The translations under genes were made by a program, and so were the position numbers. Of a DNA stretch of 64,000 nucleotides, positions 30,411 through 42,529 are shown in pieces. The stretch comes from Paralithodes platypus (lineage: Eukaryota > Arthropoda > Malacostraca > Decapoda > Lithodidae): the NCBI GenBank assembly GCA_032716605.1, contig CM064481.1, forward strand, positions 14,652,444 through 14,716,443. Reading direction: 5' to 3'. The notes beneath the pieces were generated by a model. It was not told the DNA's origin, did no database searches, and saw only the letters and a list, made by a program, of their open reading frames with translations. Every line of letters starts with the position of its first letter. The first letter of the stretch is position 1.

Positions 30411-31510
30411 TATCTATCTATCTATCTATTGCCTGACGCCGTGATCCCCGAAGGGGTGGCCACGAACGAACCGCCCCCATGCACCTCTGTCCCCAGTCAG
30501 TCGACGCCCCTCCCCCCAACCAGCACCGCCTTCGTTCATGTAGTTCCTCACTCCATCCTTCCACCTCATATTCGGTCTACCTCTCCCCCTCTGTCCCTCC
30601 ACCTCGCTCTCGTACACCCTCTTAGTCATTCTCTCGCTTCCATACGTTCCATATGGCCGAACCATCAAGTTGTTCCTTTTCACACTTTCCAGCACATCTA
30701 CCTCCACACCTCCTTCTTACTTCCTCATTAGTCTGTCTATCCCTCCATGTAACTCCGCACGCACTTCTTAAGTAATTAATTTCCACTGCTCTCACTCTTG
30801 GTCTGAGTCTCTCAACCAACGTCCATGCTTCGCTTCCGTAAGTCAGTGTCGGGATTACCACACTGTCATGCAAGGACTTCTTCACTTCCATACTGAATAC
30901 CCTATTTCTTGTTACTGCTTTTAGCGTTCCTACAACCCTCTTCCCCTGTTGTACCCTCTCCCGCACCTCTTCATCCATAGTCCCATCTTTACTCAACACA
31001 CTGCCCAGATACTTAAAAGAGTTGACGATCTCCATAGCCTGACCGTTCAGCTTCACCTCACACTCTGTGACTTCACCCCTTTCGAAGACCATAACCTTGC
31101 TCTTCCCCGTATTTACCTTCAAATTCCGTTTTTCGCACACTGTTCCAAACTCATTTACCAGACCCTGCAACTCCCATTCATTATCACTCATCAGAACTGT
31201 ATCATCCGCAAACAGCAGTATAGGTAGCTTCCACTCAATTCCCTCCCTTTTCAGCGATACACCAACATCCACTGCTCTTGATAGTATTTCTTTCATAACT
31301 CCATCCATATATACAGTAAACAACCACGGGGACATCACACACCCCTGTTTCAAACCAACATTCAGGTCAAAGAACTCGCTCTGCTCACTCTCCACACGTA
31401 CTGCCGCCTTTGCACCTTCATACATGCTCTTCACTGCTTTCAGCAACTTGCCCTCTACTCCGTATATTCTAAGTACTTTCCACAAACCTTCTCTATCCAC
31501 TCTGTCTATA
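30411..31510 (-). pseudogene. RTE-family LINE copy 1 (5'-truncated)
   Basis: The frame 31527-30622 reads DRVDREGLWKVLRIYGVEGK, GLKQGCVMSPWLFTVYMDG, LLFADDTVLMSDNEWELQ (FADD active site), SFKYLGSVLS and TLTYGSEAWTLVERLRPR. These are RTE-type RT motifs, without an endonuclease because the copy is truncated at about 31507. A frameshift near 30690 moves the tail (RMTKRVYESEVEGQRGRGRP, GDRGAWGRFVRGHPFGDHG) to another frame ending at 30426. The 3' end is a short CTAT microsatellite at 30411-30430. It is closely related to 46879-48392 and 41455-41744. Confidence 0.9.
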
Positions 31511-31530
31511 CCCCTTTGAAAGGACATTAG

Positions 31531-32612
31531 CCTAGTCTAACCTAACAACCTTACCTAACCTATTATAGTAGGCTATTATGGGTGGGGGCTGCTGCCCCCA
31601 CACCCCAATTTTTGGTGTATTTGTCTATTTTGTCTGAAGTGGGAATTTTTTCAATTTGTCGATAACGAAAATCCTCCATGCGGACTATAGCTTATGGAGA
31701 AAAATATGGCGAATCTATTGTTGCCTATTATCTCTAATAAATTGTTTCTCATAATGCTGCAGTAGTGTTGTTTAAAATACCAACCATTTAATTGTGTGCC
31801 TTTAAAAATGACCTAAATTAGGCTATAGGCTACTGGAAGATTAGAAGAATCTTTAAGAAAGACTAGGTTAGGGTTATTGTCGTGCCAAAGCTAGATTATA
31901 GCCTAAATATAAAAGGAAGTGAATAAAATGAAATATGCCGAAAAAAATCGACGTCAAAATAGACGCGAAGTTAACCGCGACGATCGCCCTATGTAAACAT
32001 GACGACCGTACACCCGGTAACTACATCCATCCCATTAAAAGTTACTGTGGGACACCAAATATGTTGAGGGGGTCTCTGCGGCTCTGCCCCCCCACGTCGG
32101 CCCGTCACGTATTATGATGTATGGTAAGTCATCATCATCTGTGCTAATTCATAGGATCCCCAATTAAGGACAAAGTCAATCAACAGACGAAATAAGCTCC
32201 CAAATTACAATAACATAGCGGCCCGCCGTTTATGGGCGACTTTTTACATGTCATTTTAAATGTTACTTTCCTGCCCTGGTCTAGGCCTAATAGATTTTTC
32301 CAAAGAATCAAACTTAAATTAAAAGGAAGTAGCCTAGCCTACAGTTTATAGGAAGGCTATTCCAACATGCATTCCAGAACTTAGGCTAGCCTAGGCCTAG
32401 GCTATATGAAAATTTGTGGGTGGTCTGCCAAAAAAGAATCACTAGGCCTATTAGGCTATGGGTAGGCTAGTATGGGGTGCATTTTGCAAATTTTCTGAAC
32501 TCCTAGGCCTAGGCTAGGCTAAATTAAAACTCACAAAATCTGAGTAAAACCAGCACTAGAATTTTGTCTTGTCTTGTCTTGGGGCAACCTCAGGCGAATA
32601 CTCGCCCACTCC
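31531..32612. other. TAGGCCTA-rich non-coding region
   Basis: Many overlapping AGGCCTA, TAGGCTA and CTAGGCCT words are scattered here and on to about 38800. At 31951-32020 a module GTCAAAATAGACGCGAAGTT-AACCGCGACGATCGCC is related to that at 38030-38280. No gene is seen. Confidence 0.5.
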
Positions 32613-33610
32613 GGCCCTACCGTAGTCGCGGAGATCCTATGTCACAATTAAATTAGTTTATAGTTAAGGTTAAAATTCACCACCGTGTCACTTTCATTCT
32701 AGGTCATTCGTAGAACCGTAACACTGTAAAGGCAACAACCCAATAGCAGGTCATCAGGTGGTGAACCAGAGACCTACAAACCACGGTACTAGGGCCAGAG
32801 CAATGTCTTGAAGCGAGGTGCCCTTATCAACCAACCCCAGACAATCCAGTAGGAGCTGTCGGAAGGAATCCATCTTTGAAGACAGAAAGGGACGCCCATC
32901 CACATGCTCAGTGACGGGACGAGGCGAGGCTTAGGAGGCATATGTAGGACGACCAGATGTAGGATGTGGAGGGGAAGAGGTACCGTACGACGATACATGG
33001 GATGCGGAGACTGCGGAGGGAAGAGCTTGTCAAAGTCATACGGTTCCTCAGGACCTCAACAATAACCGGGGGACGGCCGGTGCGGGCAATGGTCGATCGC
33101 CGTAGTTAATATAAGTTCGCGGTCGCGGAGATCCTATGTCACAATTAAATTAGTTTATAGTTTAGGTTAAAATTCACCACCGTGTCACTTTCATTCTAGG
33201 TCATTCGTAGAACCGTAACACTGTAAAGGCAACAACCCAATAGCAGGTCATCAGGTGGTGAACCAGAGACCTACACACCACGGTACTAGGGCCAGAGCAA
33301 TGTCTTGAAGCGAGGTGCCCTTATCAACCAACCCCAGACAATCCAGTAGGAGCTGTCGGAAGGAATCCATCTTTGAAGACAGAAAGGGACGCCCATCCAC
33401 ATGCTCAGTGACGGGACGAGGCGAGGCTTAGGAGGCATATGTAGAACGACCAGATGTAGGATGTGGAGGGGAAGGGGTACCGTACGACGATACATGGGAT
33501 GCGGAGACAGCGGAGGGAAGAGCTCGTCAAAGTCATACGGTTCCTCAGGACCTCAACAATAACCGGGGGACGGCCGGTGCGGGCAATGGTCGATCGCCGT
33601 AGTTAATATA
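32613..33610. repeat. 497-bp tandem duplication
   Basis: The unit starting CGCGGAGATCCTATGTCAC at about 32627 is repeated at 33124 with few differences, and both copies run to GTAGTTAATATAAGTT. The identical 69-codon minus-strand ORFs at 32789 and 33286 are a consequence of the duplication and have no recognisable motif. Confidence 0.95.
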
Positions 33611-34900
33611 AGTTTGCGTCTATTTTGACGGCGATTTTTGTTGTAGTTAGGCTAGGCCTAGGCTATTTGCCCCCTGCTGGCAATATATATGATGATGACA
33701 ATATGTCATGGGGGGCGATTGACCCCCTCAACATATTATTGTATCCAACGATCTCTAACCTCTGTATCTCAAAAAGGGCTAGAGCAAATTGGCTGTAAAT
33801 TTCCACCTCTAGGCTATTCCTTGACAGATTTGCTCCCTCCAGTTAATATTTATTAGCATAAATTCAGCCTAGTTTAGCCTATAAAACAAAAACTAACATT
33901 TGTTTAGCCTAGGCCTACATATAAAAAGAAAAAACCCACTCGTACTGCAATTATAAGCATAAATATGAGTATCTAAGTTACAAAGCAAATGTTTTTGTAT
34001 AGCCTAAAATAAACCATAAAATTGTCATCTTTCAACTGTTGAGGTCATAAATATAAAAAAATATAATACATTAGGAAAAAATGCATTAAGAGTTGTGTTA
34101 GCGGGTCTATCGTCCCCTTTATTTACGTAGTCGCACGCTCGCAGTTCCATTCGCGTCTAATTTGACTGTGGTTATTTGCCCCTGCTGGTGATATAGATGA
34201 TGATGACAATAAGTCATAGGGGGATAAAGCCCCTTCAACCCATTATTGTATCTCACGGCCAGGCGTTGGGTAAATTGTTTTGTTACCGGCCGGTGGATTG
34301 AGGGTGGCTTTACCAAGTTTACCCCAGCAGTTAAATTAGAAGCGAATGTAGGCCTAACTGTGAGCGTGCGACTAGGCTATATAAACAAAGCTTTTGGTAT
34401 GCCCACAACTACAACTCTTACCAAAACTGCAATTAGCCTATTTTTGTTTTGTTTTTTCAGTCTAGGCTAAATTGGTGAGGCTAGGCTAAATTTTTTAGCT
34501 GCAATTAGCCTAGCCTATTTGTGTTTGTTCTTTCAGTCTAGGCTAAATTGTGGTAGGCTAGGTTAAATTCTTTAACATGTGTACTATTGTGTAGGCCTGT
34601 GCTTTCCAATAGAAGTAAAAATATGTAGCATAGCCTAATGCAATTTTACTAAAACCCAAGCCTACCTGAATATAGCCCTATGCAGAGCTCAAAAGCAAAA
34701 CAAAACAAAAATATGTTGAGCAGTGAAATAAAATTAAGCTAGGCCTAGGCCTGGTTTCTCATAGGCCTAATAACCTAATGAAGTATACTATAGCCTAACC
34801 TAATTTAAGTTATTTCACAAAAATACTAATAGGCCTACCCAGCCCTCCTCATGCATTATTTTCCATTGTAAAATAAGTTTGTGATACACTACGAAAGATT
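33611..34900. repeat. Dispersed modules around TTTGCCCCCTGCTGGCAATA
   Basis: The module GCGTCTATTTTGACGGCGAT, TTTGCCCCCTGCTGGCAATA, GATGATGACAATATGTCAT and CAACATATTATTGTATCCAACG occurs at 33615-33750. It recurs, diverged, at 34150-34260, inverted at 37905-37990 and direct at 38140-38345. It is probably a MITE family with modular ends. The rest is TAGGCCTA-rich, without genes. Confidence 0.6.
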
Positions 34901-36039
34901 ATTCAACATGGAATTTGAATGGAATAGAGAAGCTTAGCAACGAAAAGCTAATACTCCCCCCTCCCTGTGATTGTGCCAGCTTTTGTAAGCAGTGCAATAA
35001 CTTAATGAAGGACAGAAAAGCTGCAGGATGCTCTGGCATTCTAGCCGAGATGATTAAGGCCTCAGGTGAGAAAGGAGTAGGTGTGTTCAATGAGCTAATT
35101 AACTTCATCATCAGAGAGGAAGTAATCTCTGATGAATGGCACAATAGTATATTATATACTGTATACGAGCAAAGGGGACTCATTGGATAGGGAAAATTAT
35201 AGGGGCCTGAAAATACTTGATCAAGTCATGAAGGTCTGTGAGAAAGTCTTTGAAGGTATGATATTGACGATATGCAGTTTGGTTTCATGCTAGGACACGG
35301 CACAATCCAAGTCATGAAGGTATTTGTGTGATAATGAAGATGTATGAGGACTCACAAACGGCAGTGAGGGTGAAAGATGTACCGGTACTGAGTGATGAGT
35401 TTTCAGTTCGCGTCGGAGTCCACCAGGGCTCTGTGTTAATGAAGCCCTTTCCTTTTTTTTGTTTATGGTTCTGGAGGCACTATCTGGTGATTTCAGAGTT
35501 GGGCTCCCCTGGGAACTGCTATAAGGGTCCTGAAAATGCTTGACTAAGTCATGAAGGTCTGTGAGAGAGTCTTAGAAGGTATGATAAGGGAAAGATACTG
35601 TATGTACTGTATGTACTTAAAAGATAGGGATCTGATGTTGTATTTGCAGACCGGGAGAAGGCCTTTGATAAGGTGGCCAGAGAAGTTGTGCAGTAGGCTA
35701 GGAGAAAACTTGGCGTTGAGGAGTGGCTGGTGCATGTGATAATGAAGATGTACGAGGACTCACGAACGGTAGTGAGGGTGAAAGGTGTACAGCTGAGTGA
35801 GGGACATATACAGTACTTCTTGTCGAGGATATAGGGTAGTGAAGCTGTGAAGCTTATGTCACTCTATCCGGGCGGAAAGGACCCCAGGGTAGATGGGTAG
35901 AGGTTTCACAGGGAGGACGGGGACATCGTAGATTTCAGGGGAGGGCACCCATGCCCCGCAGTCGACGGAGACGCCCCGCCAACCTCAGGAACTTCTTCGT
36001 TAGCAGGAGGACCTTGGATTGACATATACAGTACGGTAC

Positions 36040-36180
36040 TAGATATTTGGTAAGTGTTAGCTTTATATCCCATGTACTGGTTACTAGGGACATATACTAG
36101 GTGTTAGGTGGAGGTTAGTTTTGTATCCAAAGTACTGGGTACTAGGGACATATACTAGGTGTTACGTGAGGGTACTGAGT
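36040..36180. repeat. Minisatellite, first block
   Basis: About two copies of a unit of about 57 bp containing GTACTGGGTACTAGGGACAT and ACTAGGTGTTA lie between RT fragments. The same unit forms 37190-37410. Confidence 0.8.
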
Positions 36181-36416
36181 GATGAGTTTTCAGTTCGCGT
36201 CGGAGTCCAACAGGGAAGTGTGTTAATTAAGCCCTCTCCTCTTTTTTATGGTTCTGGAGGCACTATCTAGTGATTTCAGAGTTAGGCTCCCCTTGCAACT
36301 GCTATAAGAGGCCTGAAAATGCTTGGCCAAGTCATGAAGGTCTGTGAGTGTGAGAGAGTCTTTGAAGGTATGATAACTTCATAGTCAGGCAGCTGCAGTT
36401 AAGATATCTAAGAGGT

Positions 36417-37056
36417 GTTCTTCCGGTCCCGTCTCAAGACCACCGTCGCAAGATCTACCCGAACAACTGTTTTTCTCGTCCCGTCGCAAGCCCACCTTTA
36501 GCAAGCGAGACACCAATATTCTCTTGCGACGGCAAGAGAGCTCCGGAGCTGGGTTGACGGCAAGCTGAAACATCTCGCTCAACTTACTGTTTCTCCATTC
36601 TAATTTATTTTGGTATATTTGTTTATCCAAACATTATGTTATAATTTACTTGCCTATTATTAGGAAGTAGAGTATAAGAGCCCACAGTAACGTATATCCA
36701 ATTGTTGATAATAAATTAATGTGGGACAGTACGCTTGGTTAAATTTTGTCCACGAAACAACAACAAACCCCAGCTTTGACTAGGCCTAGGCTATGCTATT
36801 TACCGATTGTTTTTTCATATCAGAATTGCATTTATATAATCCTTATAATAATTAAATTGGCGGTGAATGTTATTCCGATGAAATGGAAGTTGTATAGCCT
36901 AGCCTATATATTTGTAAGATGTGTGCTGGCTTGGAGCAAGCCTGTGTTGTTTTTCCTGTCCTGTGATGATCTTGCGACGGCTCGGTTGAGACGGTGGTCT
37001 TGCGACGGCTCGGTTGAGACGGTGGTCTTGCGACGGGCCCGGAAAATCACGTCTCT
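36417..37056. mobile_element. MITE-like element with CTTGCGACGG ends
   Basis: The left end TTCCGGTCCCGTCTCAAGAC and the right end, which inverts to TTTCCGGGCCCGTCGCAAGA, are imperfect inverted repeats. Two short GACGGTGGTCTTGCGACGG units are in tandem at the right end and an inverse is at the left. No coding signal is seen. Confidence 0.6.
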
Positions 37057-37189
37057 ACTGAAAGTAAGAAGTTGTGCAGTAGGCTAGGAGAAAATTTGGC
37101 GTAGAGTAGTGGCTGGTGCGTGTGATAATGAAGATGTATGAAGACTCACGAACGGTAGTGAGGGTGAAAGGTGTACTGAGTGAGGGACA

Positions 37190-37410
37190 TATGCTAGGTG
37201 AAGGTTAGTTTTGTATCCCACGTACTGGGTACTAGGGACATATACTAGGTGTTATGTAAGGGTTAGTATTGTATCCCAAATACTAGGTACTAGGGACATA
37301 TACTAGGTGTTACGTGAGGGTTAGCTTGGTATCCCACGTACTGGGTACTAGGGACATATACTAGGTGTTACGTGAGGGTTAGTTTTGTATCCAACGTACT
37401 GGGTCTAGGG
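37190..37410. repeat. Minisatellite, second block
   Basis: About four copies of the same unit of about 57 bp as at 36040-36180, with TATCCCACGTACTGGGTACT in each. Confidence 0.85.
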
Positions 37411-38346
37411 GGCGGCAGCCTCCACCCATAATACTAGGATAGGTTAGGTAAGGTTGTTAGGTTAGGCTAATGGGGATGGATGTAGTTTCCGAGTGTACGG
37501 TCGTCATGTTTACATTTGTCGATCGCCGTTGTTAACCTGCCCTTCCCTACCTATCATGTGTTGATTGGTTGTCCATCTTGATCTAATTCTTCAGGCCAGC
37601 CCTATTAGAGTATTTTGGGGGAACTCAGTGGTGTGGTTAAACTATTTTTAATATATATTTGTTTAAATATGTAAGATATGCAATAAATTATGTAAAATAT
37701 ATTGTTTTTACTTTATACCTATACATATAATTGTCATTATTAAGGAAATTCCATTGACTATTTACATCGCTAGGCCTAGCTTCCTTATTCCTATTTATTT
37801 CCTCCAGTTCACAATGAAACCTATTGCTAATTTCCTTGTTCTTCAGCAGCCGCGGCGGTGTCGGCGTTGGACGCTTGGGATAATGTTCCTGTCTATTTTG
37901 AATGCCATTTGATACAATAATATGTTGAAAGCCCCCCCTCACCCCCCCATGACATGTTATCATCATATATATTGCCAGTAGGGGGCAAACAACCCAACAA
38001 ATTGCCGCAAAGCCCTTCCCTCAACATATTATTGTATCCAATGGCAGTCAAAATAGAAGGGAACATGATCGCAAGCGTCCACCGCTGCCGCCGCCGCCAT
38101 GTTTACATGGTCGATCGCCGCAGTTTGGTTAGGCCTATTTGCCCCCCTCAACATATTATTGTATCCAACGGCATTCAAAATGGACGGGAACATGATGGCA
38201 AGCTTTCGTCGCCGCTCCACCGCCATGTTTACATGTGTCGATCGCCGTGGTTAAGTTCGCGTCTATTTTGACGGCGATAATTTTCGGTTATTTGCCCCCT
38301 GCTGGCAATATATAAGATGATGACAATATGTCATGAGGGGGGGGCC
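37411..38346. repeat. MITE modules with GATCGCCG and CAACATATTATTG
   Basis: Opposed and direct copies of the module seen at 33611 are packed here. They include GACGGGAACATGAT-GCAAGC, GCCATGTTTACATG-GTCGATCGCCG and CGTCTATTTTGACGGCGAT. Bases 38030-38280 form an inverted pair with about 200 bp between the GTCAAAATAGA ends. No gene is seen. Confidence 0.6.
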
Positions 38347-39418
38347 TCAACAATGACCTCTAACCTCTGTATATCAAATAGGGCTAGAGCAAATTGGCTG
38401 CAAATTTCTACATCTAGGCTATTCCTTAACTGACTCTTCCCAAATGGTCGACAACATATTAGCTTGATCACTCTAGGCCTAGTTGTTTTTTAGTTACAGA
38501 GGTTATAGCCTAGGTCATGATTTCTTGCCTACTTACAGCGAATAGACTAGGCCTACTGTAGATTGGTAAAATATTTGCTTAATTGGCCTAGGCTATGCAA
38601 TTGTCTCGATTTGACTAATTTTACCTAATTAGGCCTAAAGCAGCCTCAGTCTATTCCCAAACCCCAAACAGTATCCCATGTTAAGCCCTAGGCTAGGCCT
38701 AGGCCTAATCCCACTCTCAATCAAAATTCGAACTGATAAATTCGTACCTACCGGTAGCGCTGCCTAAGCTAGGCCTATATTTTTTGTGAATAGATATAGA
38801 AAATGGTTTAAAGGAAAGAGCATCCTATATTATGTTCAAATAATATGTAATAGCACTGTGTATGGTTGTATTACATTTAAATAGTGATAATGTGTATATT
38901 AATGGGATAAATACTCCGAAGTTCGCATACGTTCAGAAAATTTTGTGCAACACTTGCCAGATACTAATCAATCCCATTATCATTATATCATAATGGATTT
39001 TACTCATTTGCATAATTTCAAATACCTAGGACATTAATATAATATTTTCCTATCTTTTTTGTAGTGATATTTGTCTGATTTAGTGGTATATTGGTGTCTG
39101 TCTAGGGTTATAATGCATTGTGAAAGTTACCTCTGCATCTCTGACTTGGCTTAAGTACCCCTGCTTTCTTTGAGTACTACACGGCAAGAGAAGCTTTTGG
39201 TTCTGTCACAGACTGTCACGTACAGCAACTGGTACATTCGACATCATGTTGAAATAATATGTAATAGCATTATCTATGGTTGTATTAGACAACAATCGTG
39301 ATAGGTTTCTATTTTATGTGGATAAATAGTATTAAGCTGAATAAACTAAATACCGAAAGTTCACTAGAGTGGTTGTTGATACATATGAGGGAGGAAGAAG
39401 ATAGGAAGGAAGGGCTAG
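38347..39418. other. Non-coding, no gene seen
   Basis: A block with AATAATATGTAATAGCA-T and TATGGTTGTATTA occurs at about 38838 and again at about 39252, a diverged duplication. Otherwise AT-rich with TAGGCCTA words. Confidence 0.4.
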
Positions 39419-39980
39419 GCAGTGTTGCCAGTTGTATCGCTAGATATTACCGCTAGATGTAGAGCTATTTACTTCAATTTAGCAGCCATTTGTTCATATC
39501 TAGAGAGATTTACTAGGGATAATTTAAAAATGTCAGACATTCTAGTCATATTACATTGTAAAATTTGCAAAACAAACAAACCAAAACTCTTTAGAAATTG
39601 CAGCATTATTCTAACATTGTTTGACTATGTAGCAACATGCTAGCGACTTTTGAGAAAGGATCTAGCGGTATTTTGTGGAGACATACTGGGAGGGTGGGAG
39701 GGAGGTGGTGGTTGCAGTGGTGCCAGTTGTAAAGCTACATATTACCGCTAAATGTAGAGCTATTTACTTCAATCTAGCAGCCATTTCTTTTATATCTAGA
39801 GACATTTACTAGGGATAATTTGAAAATTTCAGACATTCTAGTCATACTACATTGTAAAATTTGCAAAACAAACAAACCAAAACTCTTTAGAAATTGCAGC
39901 ATTATCCTAACATTGTTTGGCTATGTAGCAACATGCTAGCGACTTTTGAGAAAGGATCTAGCGGTATTTCGTGGTAACAC
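39419..39980. repeat. Two direct copies of a unit of about 265 bp
   Basis: The copies begin TGCCAGTTGTA at 39426 and 39721 and end CTAGCGGTATTT at about 39670 and 39968, with an offset of 295 bp. They are separated by a G-rich spacer. Confidence 0.9.
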
Positions 39981-40869
39981 TTTAGGAGGGTTAAAATACG
40001 AGTCACACGGGCAATTGCCAAAACTTTAAAGGTCCATATCATTGTTATTAAACTAAGCATTTGGCAAAGGGAGGAATTGTTAAAAACCTTAGCCAATACT
40101 CTGTCATTCACCAAAAATAAATTTGAATTTATCATTATTATTTGGTAGGGTAGGTATGTATAGGTAGGTTGGCTAAATAATTGCTGGAATTCGTAGGGAC
40201 TCGAACGGTTTTGAGAGAGTTAAATAAAAAAACAAAAGATAGGACTGAATAATAAAGAGATTATGTTATTAAGCAAAACTGGGGGATGCGTGGAAGCCTA
40301 TAGACTGTAGACGGTAAACTTTGTGTGGGTAGCGAATTCGGTTTTAAAGTAATTTAAGAATAGACAGTTTTCAATGCTGCGGCCAAACTATTCCACCCAT
40401 TTATATTTTTTTGGTATCAAAACGTTCGGAATCGCGAGCCTCACCCAACTACGCAAGCATGGCTCTGATCATCGGCGTAGTTTTCAAGATGTGGAATTTT
40501 AAGTGGAATTAGAGTTTTTTTCAAGATTGCCGGAAAAAAACCCACGTGCAAAAGCAAAACCTTCTCTATAAAATTTGCGGAGCATTAGTAGGGGAGTGCG
40601 TATGCCAAAGCCCAGTCGTTATCTGTGAGTGGGAGAGACGGTATTTAAGCGTCAAGTTTTTCGGGAAATCGGCTGCCACGGACCTGTTTGGCCGCCATGC
40701 CGGATGTTTAGCATATCAAAAGTTGCCCAATACAAAAACGCACCTCTTGTGAAAGTTTGATCCCGATCCAAAAAGCGGTTCTGGAGTTATTGCGTCGAAA
40801 CCGACGCGTAAGAAAAATTTGGATGAAATTCCAGGTTTAATGATTACAATAGGGGTTCCCCGTAGGGGA
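39981..40869. other. Non-coding, no gene seen
   Basis: Ends in a small palindrome-like GGGGTTCCCCGTAGGGGACG at 40851. Nothing else can be supported. Confidence 0.4.
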
Positions 40870-41220
40870 CGAACCCCTAATTAAAATTGCAAGCAACCTT
40901 GTCCGGGCTTCGAGCGATTTTGAAAGCAGGGTATTGTGTTGGATACAAGAGCTGTGTCAGAGATATCAAAAGATCATTTAACTTATCGGGCATGGACAAA
41001 CTACAGAAGGAACAGATTGTAGGCATTTTGACTGTGGCCATTTAGGAGTGTAGCTCTTTTGGTTGTGGCCATTGATGAGTGTGGTTGTTTCCTGGTTGTG
41101 GCCGTGTATGAGTGTGGCCATAAATGTGATTTTCTTATAATTCTGACTTATTTCAGCCTTTGTGGCATTGTCCTTATATAATTAGGTTATTACTTCAGCA
41201 TTACTAAATACTAAATAATA

Positions 41221-41324
41221 AAGCTGCGTGTGGTAACCCAGGTTTGAATCACGGTGGATCACATGCTTTCATTGATTTCATTGGGAGGTGTTTGGCGTTG
41301 TGAGTGAAATAAATAAATTAGATG
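41221..41324 (+). mobile_element. tRNA-derived SINE copy (partial)
   Basis: Shares GTGGTAACCCAGGTT-GAATC and GGTGGATCACATGCTTTCAT with 41803-41940, but lacks the A-box half. Confidence 0.65.
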
Positions 41325-41454
41325 ATTCATATAGGTTCAGGATTATTTTGTAGCGAGGCCAATCCTAAGTGATCTGTGCCCCATGAATGTTCCTTCCTCT
41401 CACTTAACCATTAGGCTGTTCATGGTGCAGTTGAGTATAGTACATGATTAGATT

Positions 41455-41744
41455 CCATCTATCTATCTATCTATCTATTGCCTGACGCTGTGATTCCCGA
41501 AGGGGTGGCCACGAACGAACTGCCCCCATGCACCTCTATCCCCAGTCAGTCGACGCCCCTCCTCCCAACCAGCAACGCCTTCATCCATATACTTCCTCAC
41601 TCCATCCTTCCACCTCCCCTTCGGTGCACCTCTCCCTCTCTGTCCTTCCACCTCGCTCTCGTACACCCTCTTAGTCATTCTCTCGCTTTCCATACATTCC
41701 ATATGGCCGAACCATCTGAAGTTGTTCCTTTTCACACTTTCCAT
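41455..41744 (-). pseudogene. RTE-family LINE copy 2, 3' end only
   Basis: The last 89 codons (FGHMECMESERMTKRVYESE, GDRGAWGQFVRGHPFGNHS) and a CTAT microsatellite tail are preserved, nearly the same as in the copies at 30411 and 46879. TTCCAT next to both ends could be a short target duplication. Confidence 0.85.
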
Positions 41745-41802
41745 ATCCAGTATTCGATAAATGGATATTAATCGTAGTCATGTGCTGTATTTACAACTGT
41801 CT

Positions 41803-41940
41803 TGATGGTGTAATGGTTGAGTGTTTATAATCTGTATGTGGTAACCCAGGTTCCAATCCCGGTGGATCACATGCTTTCATTAGTTTCATTGGGAGGTGTT
41901 TGGTGTTGTAAGTGAAATTAATAAATTTGATGACAATAAC
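41803..41940 (+). mobile_element. tRNA-derived SINE copy
   Basis: An A-box-like TGGTGTAATGGTTGAG at 41807 and a B box GGTTCCAATCC at 41850 are followed by a body that ends GTGAAATTAATAAAT. Transcription would be by Pol III from the tRNA-like head. Confidence 0.65.
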
Positions 41941-42529
41941 GTACTGTACTTTATTTTATGTTTTGAGTATTACTACATAATAAAAAGCACTTTTTACCTA
42001 AAGGAACCTAGATATTGTTTGATTATCCAGGAGAAGTCTTAGAAATAAGCTGACATGGAGATGATTCACTCATGTAGATATTTTATTGGGCTAGGAATAG
42101 CTATATTATGGCCTAGATGTAGAAATCTGATCATAAATTGTTTTTAAAGTTGTATAAATTGACCATTTCTACATATTAGAAAGCGCTTAAATTTACGTAA
42201 AGTACCGTATATAAAGTAGATAATGTATATTTATATGGAGGTAACACATTCGTGTAAATATTTTATGGCGTAGGTGTAGATAGTTAGGGCAAGTTAACGA
42301 TTAAGAGTGAATATGAAATATGTGGCCATTTTAGTTGTGGCCATTTTGGTTGTGGCTGTTTATGAGTGTGGTTGTTTTGGTAATTAAGAATTGTAGCTAC
42401 TTTAGTTGTCGTTGTTAAAGAGTGTGACTGTTACAGAGTGTGTTTTAACCTCTGGACTGCGGATCTACTAATACTGTATGAGGTTTTACTGGTGCGCTGT
42501 AGAACTCCTTATATAATCCCAGGCCTAAA

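Larger units (their letters stand above)
34900..37190 (+). pseudogene. Scrambled RTE-like reverse transcriptase fragments
   Basis: At 34990-35130 MKDRKAAGCSGILAEMIKAS and FIIREEVISDEWHNS are RTE-type RT motifs. MKMYEDSQTAVRVKD and FSVRVGVHQGSVL follow at about 35330-35440. Parts of the same domain recur at 35545-35800 (KAFDKVAREVVQ, VIMKMYEDSRTVVRVKG), 36180-36300 (FSVRVGVQQGSVL) and 37075-37180 (VIMKMYEDSRTVVRVKG). The order is not collinear with an RT and stops are frequent, so these are rearranged, repeatedly duplicated remnants. Confidence 0.7.

Noticed and set aside
31067..31519. 150-codon plus-strand ORF over RTE copy 1
   Set aside because: It is antisense to the RT frame with the FADD motif; the same shadow occurs over copy 3.
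32789..33495. Two identical 69-codon minus-strand ORFs
   Set aside because: The identity is caused by the 497-bp tandem duplication; no family motif and no other support for coding.
39422..39643. 73-codon plus-strand ORF
   Set aside because: It lies in one unit of a direct duplication, and its counterpart in the second unit is not preserved.
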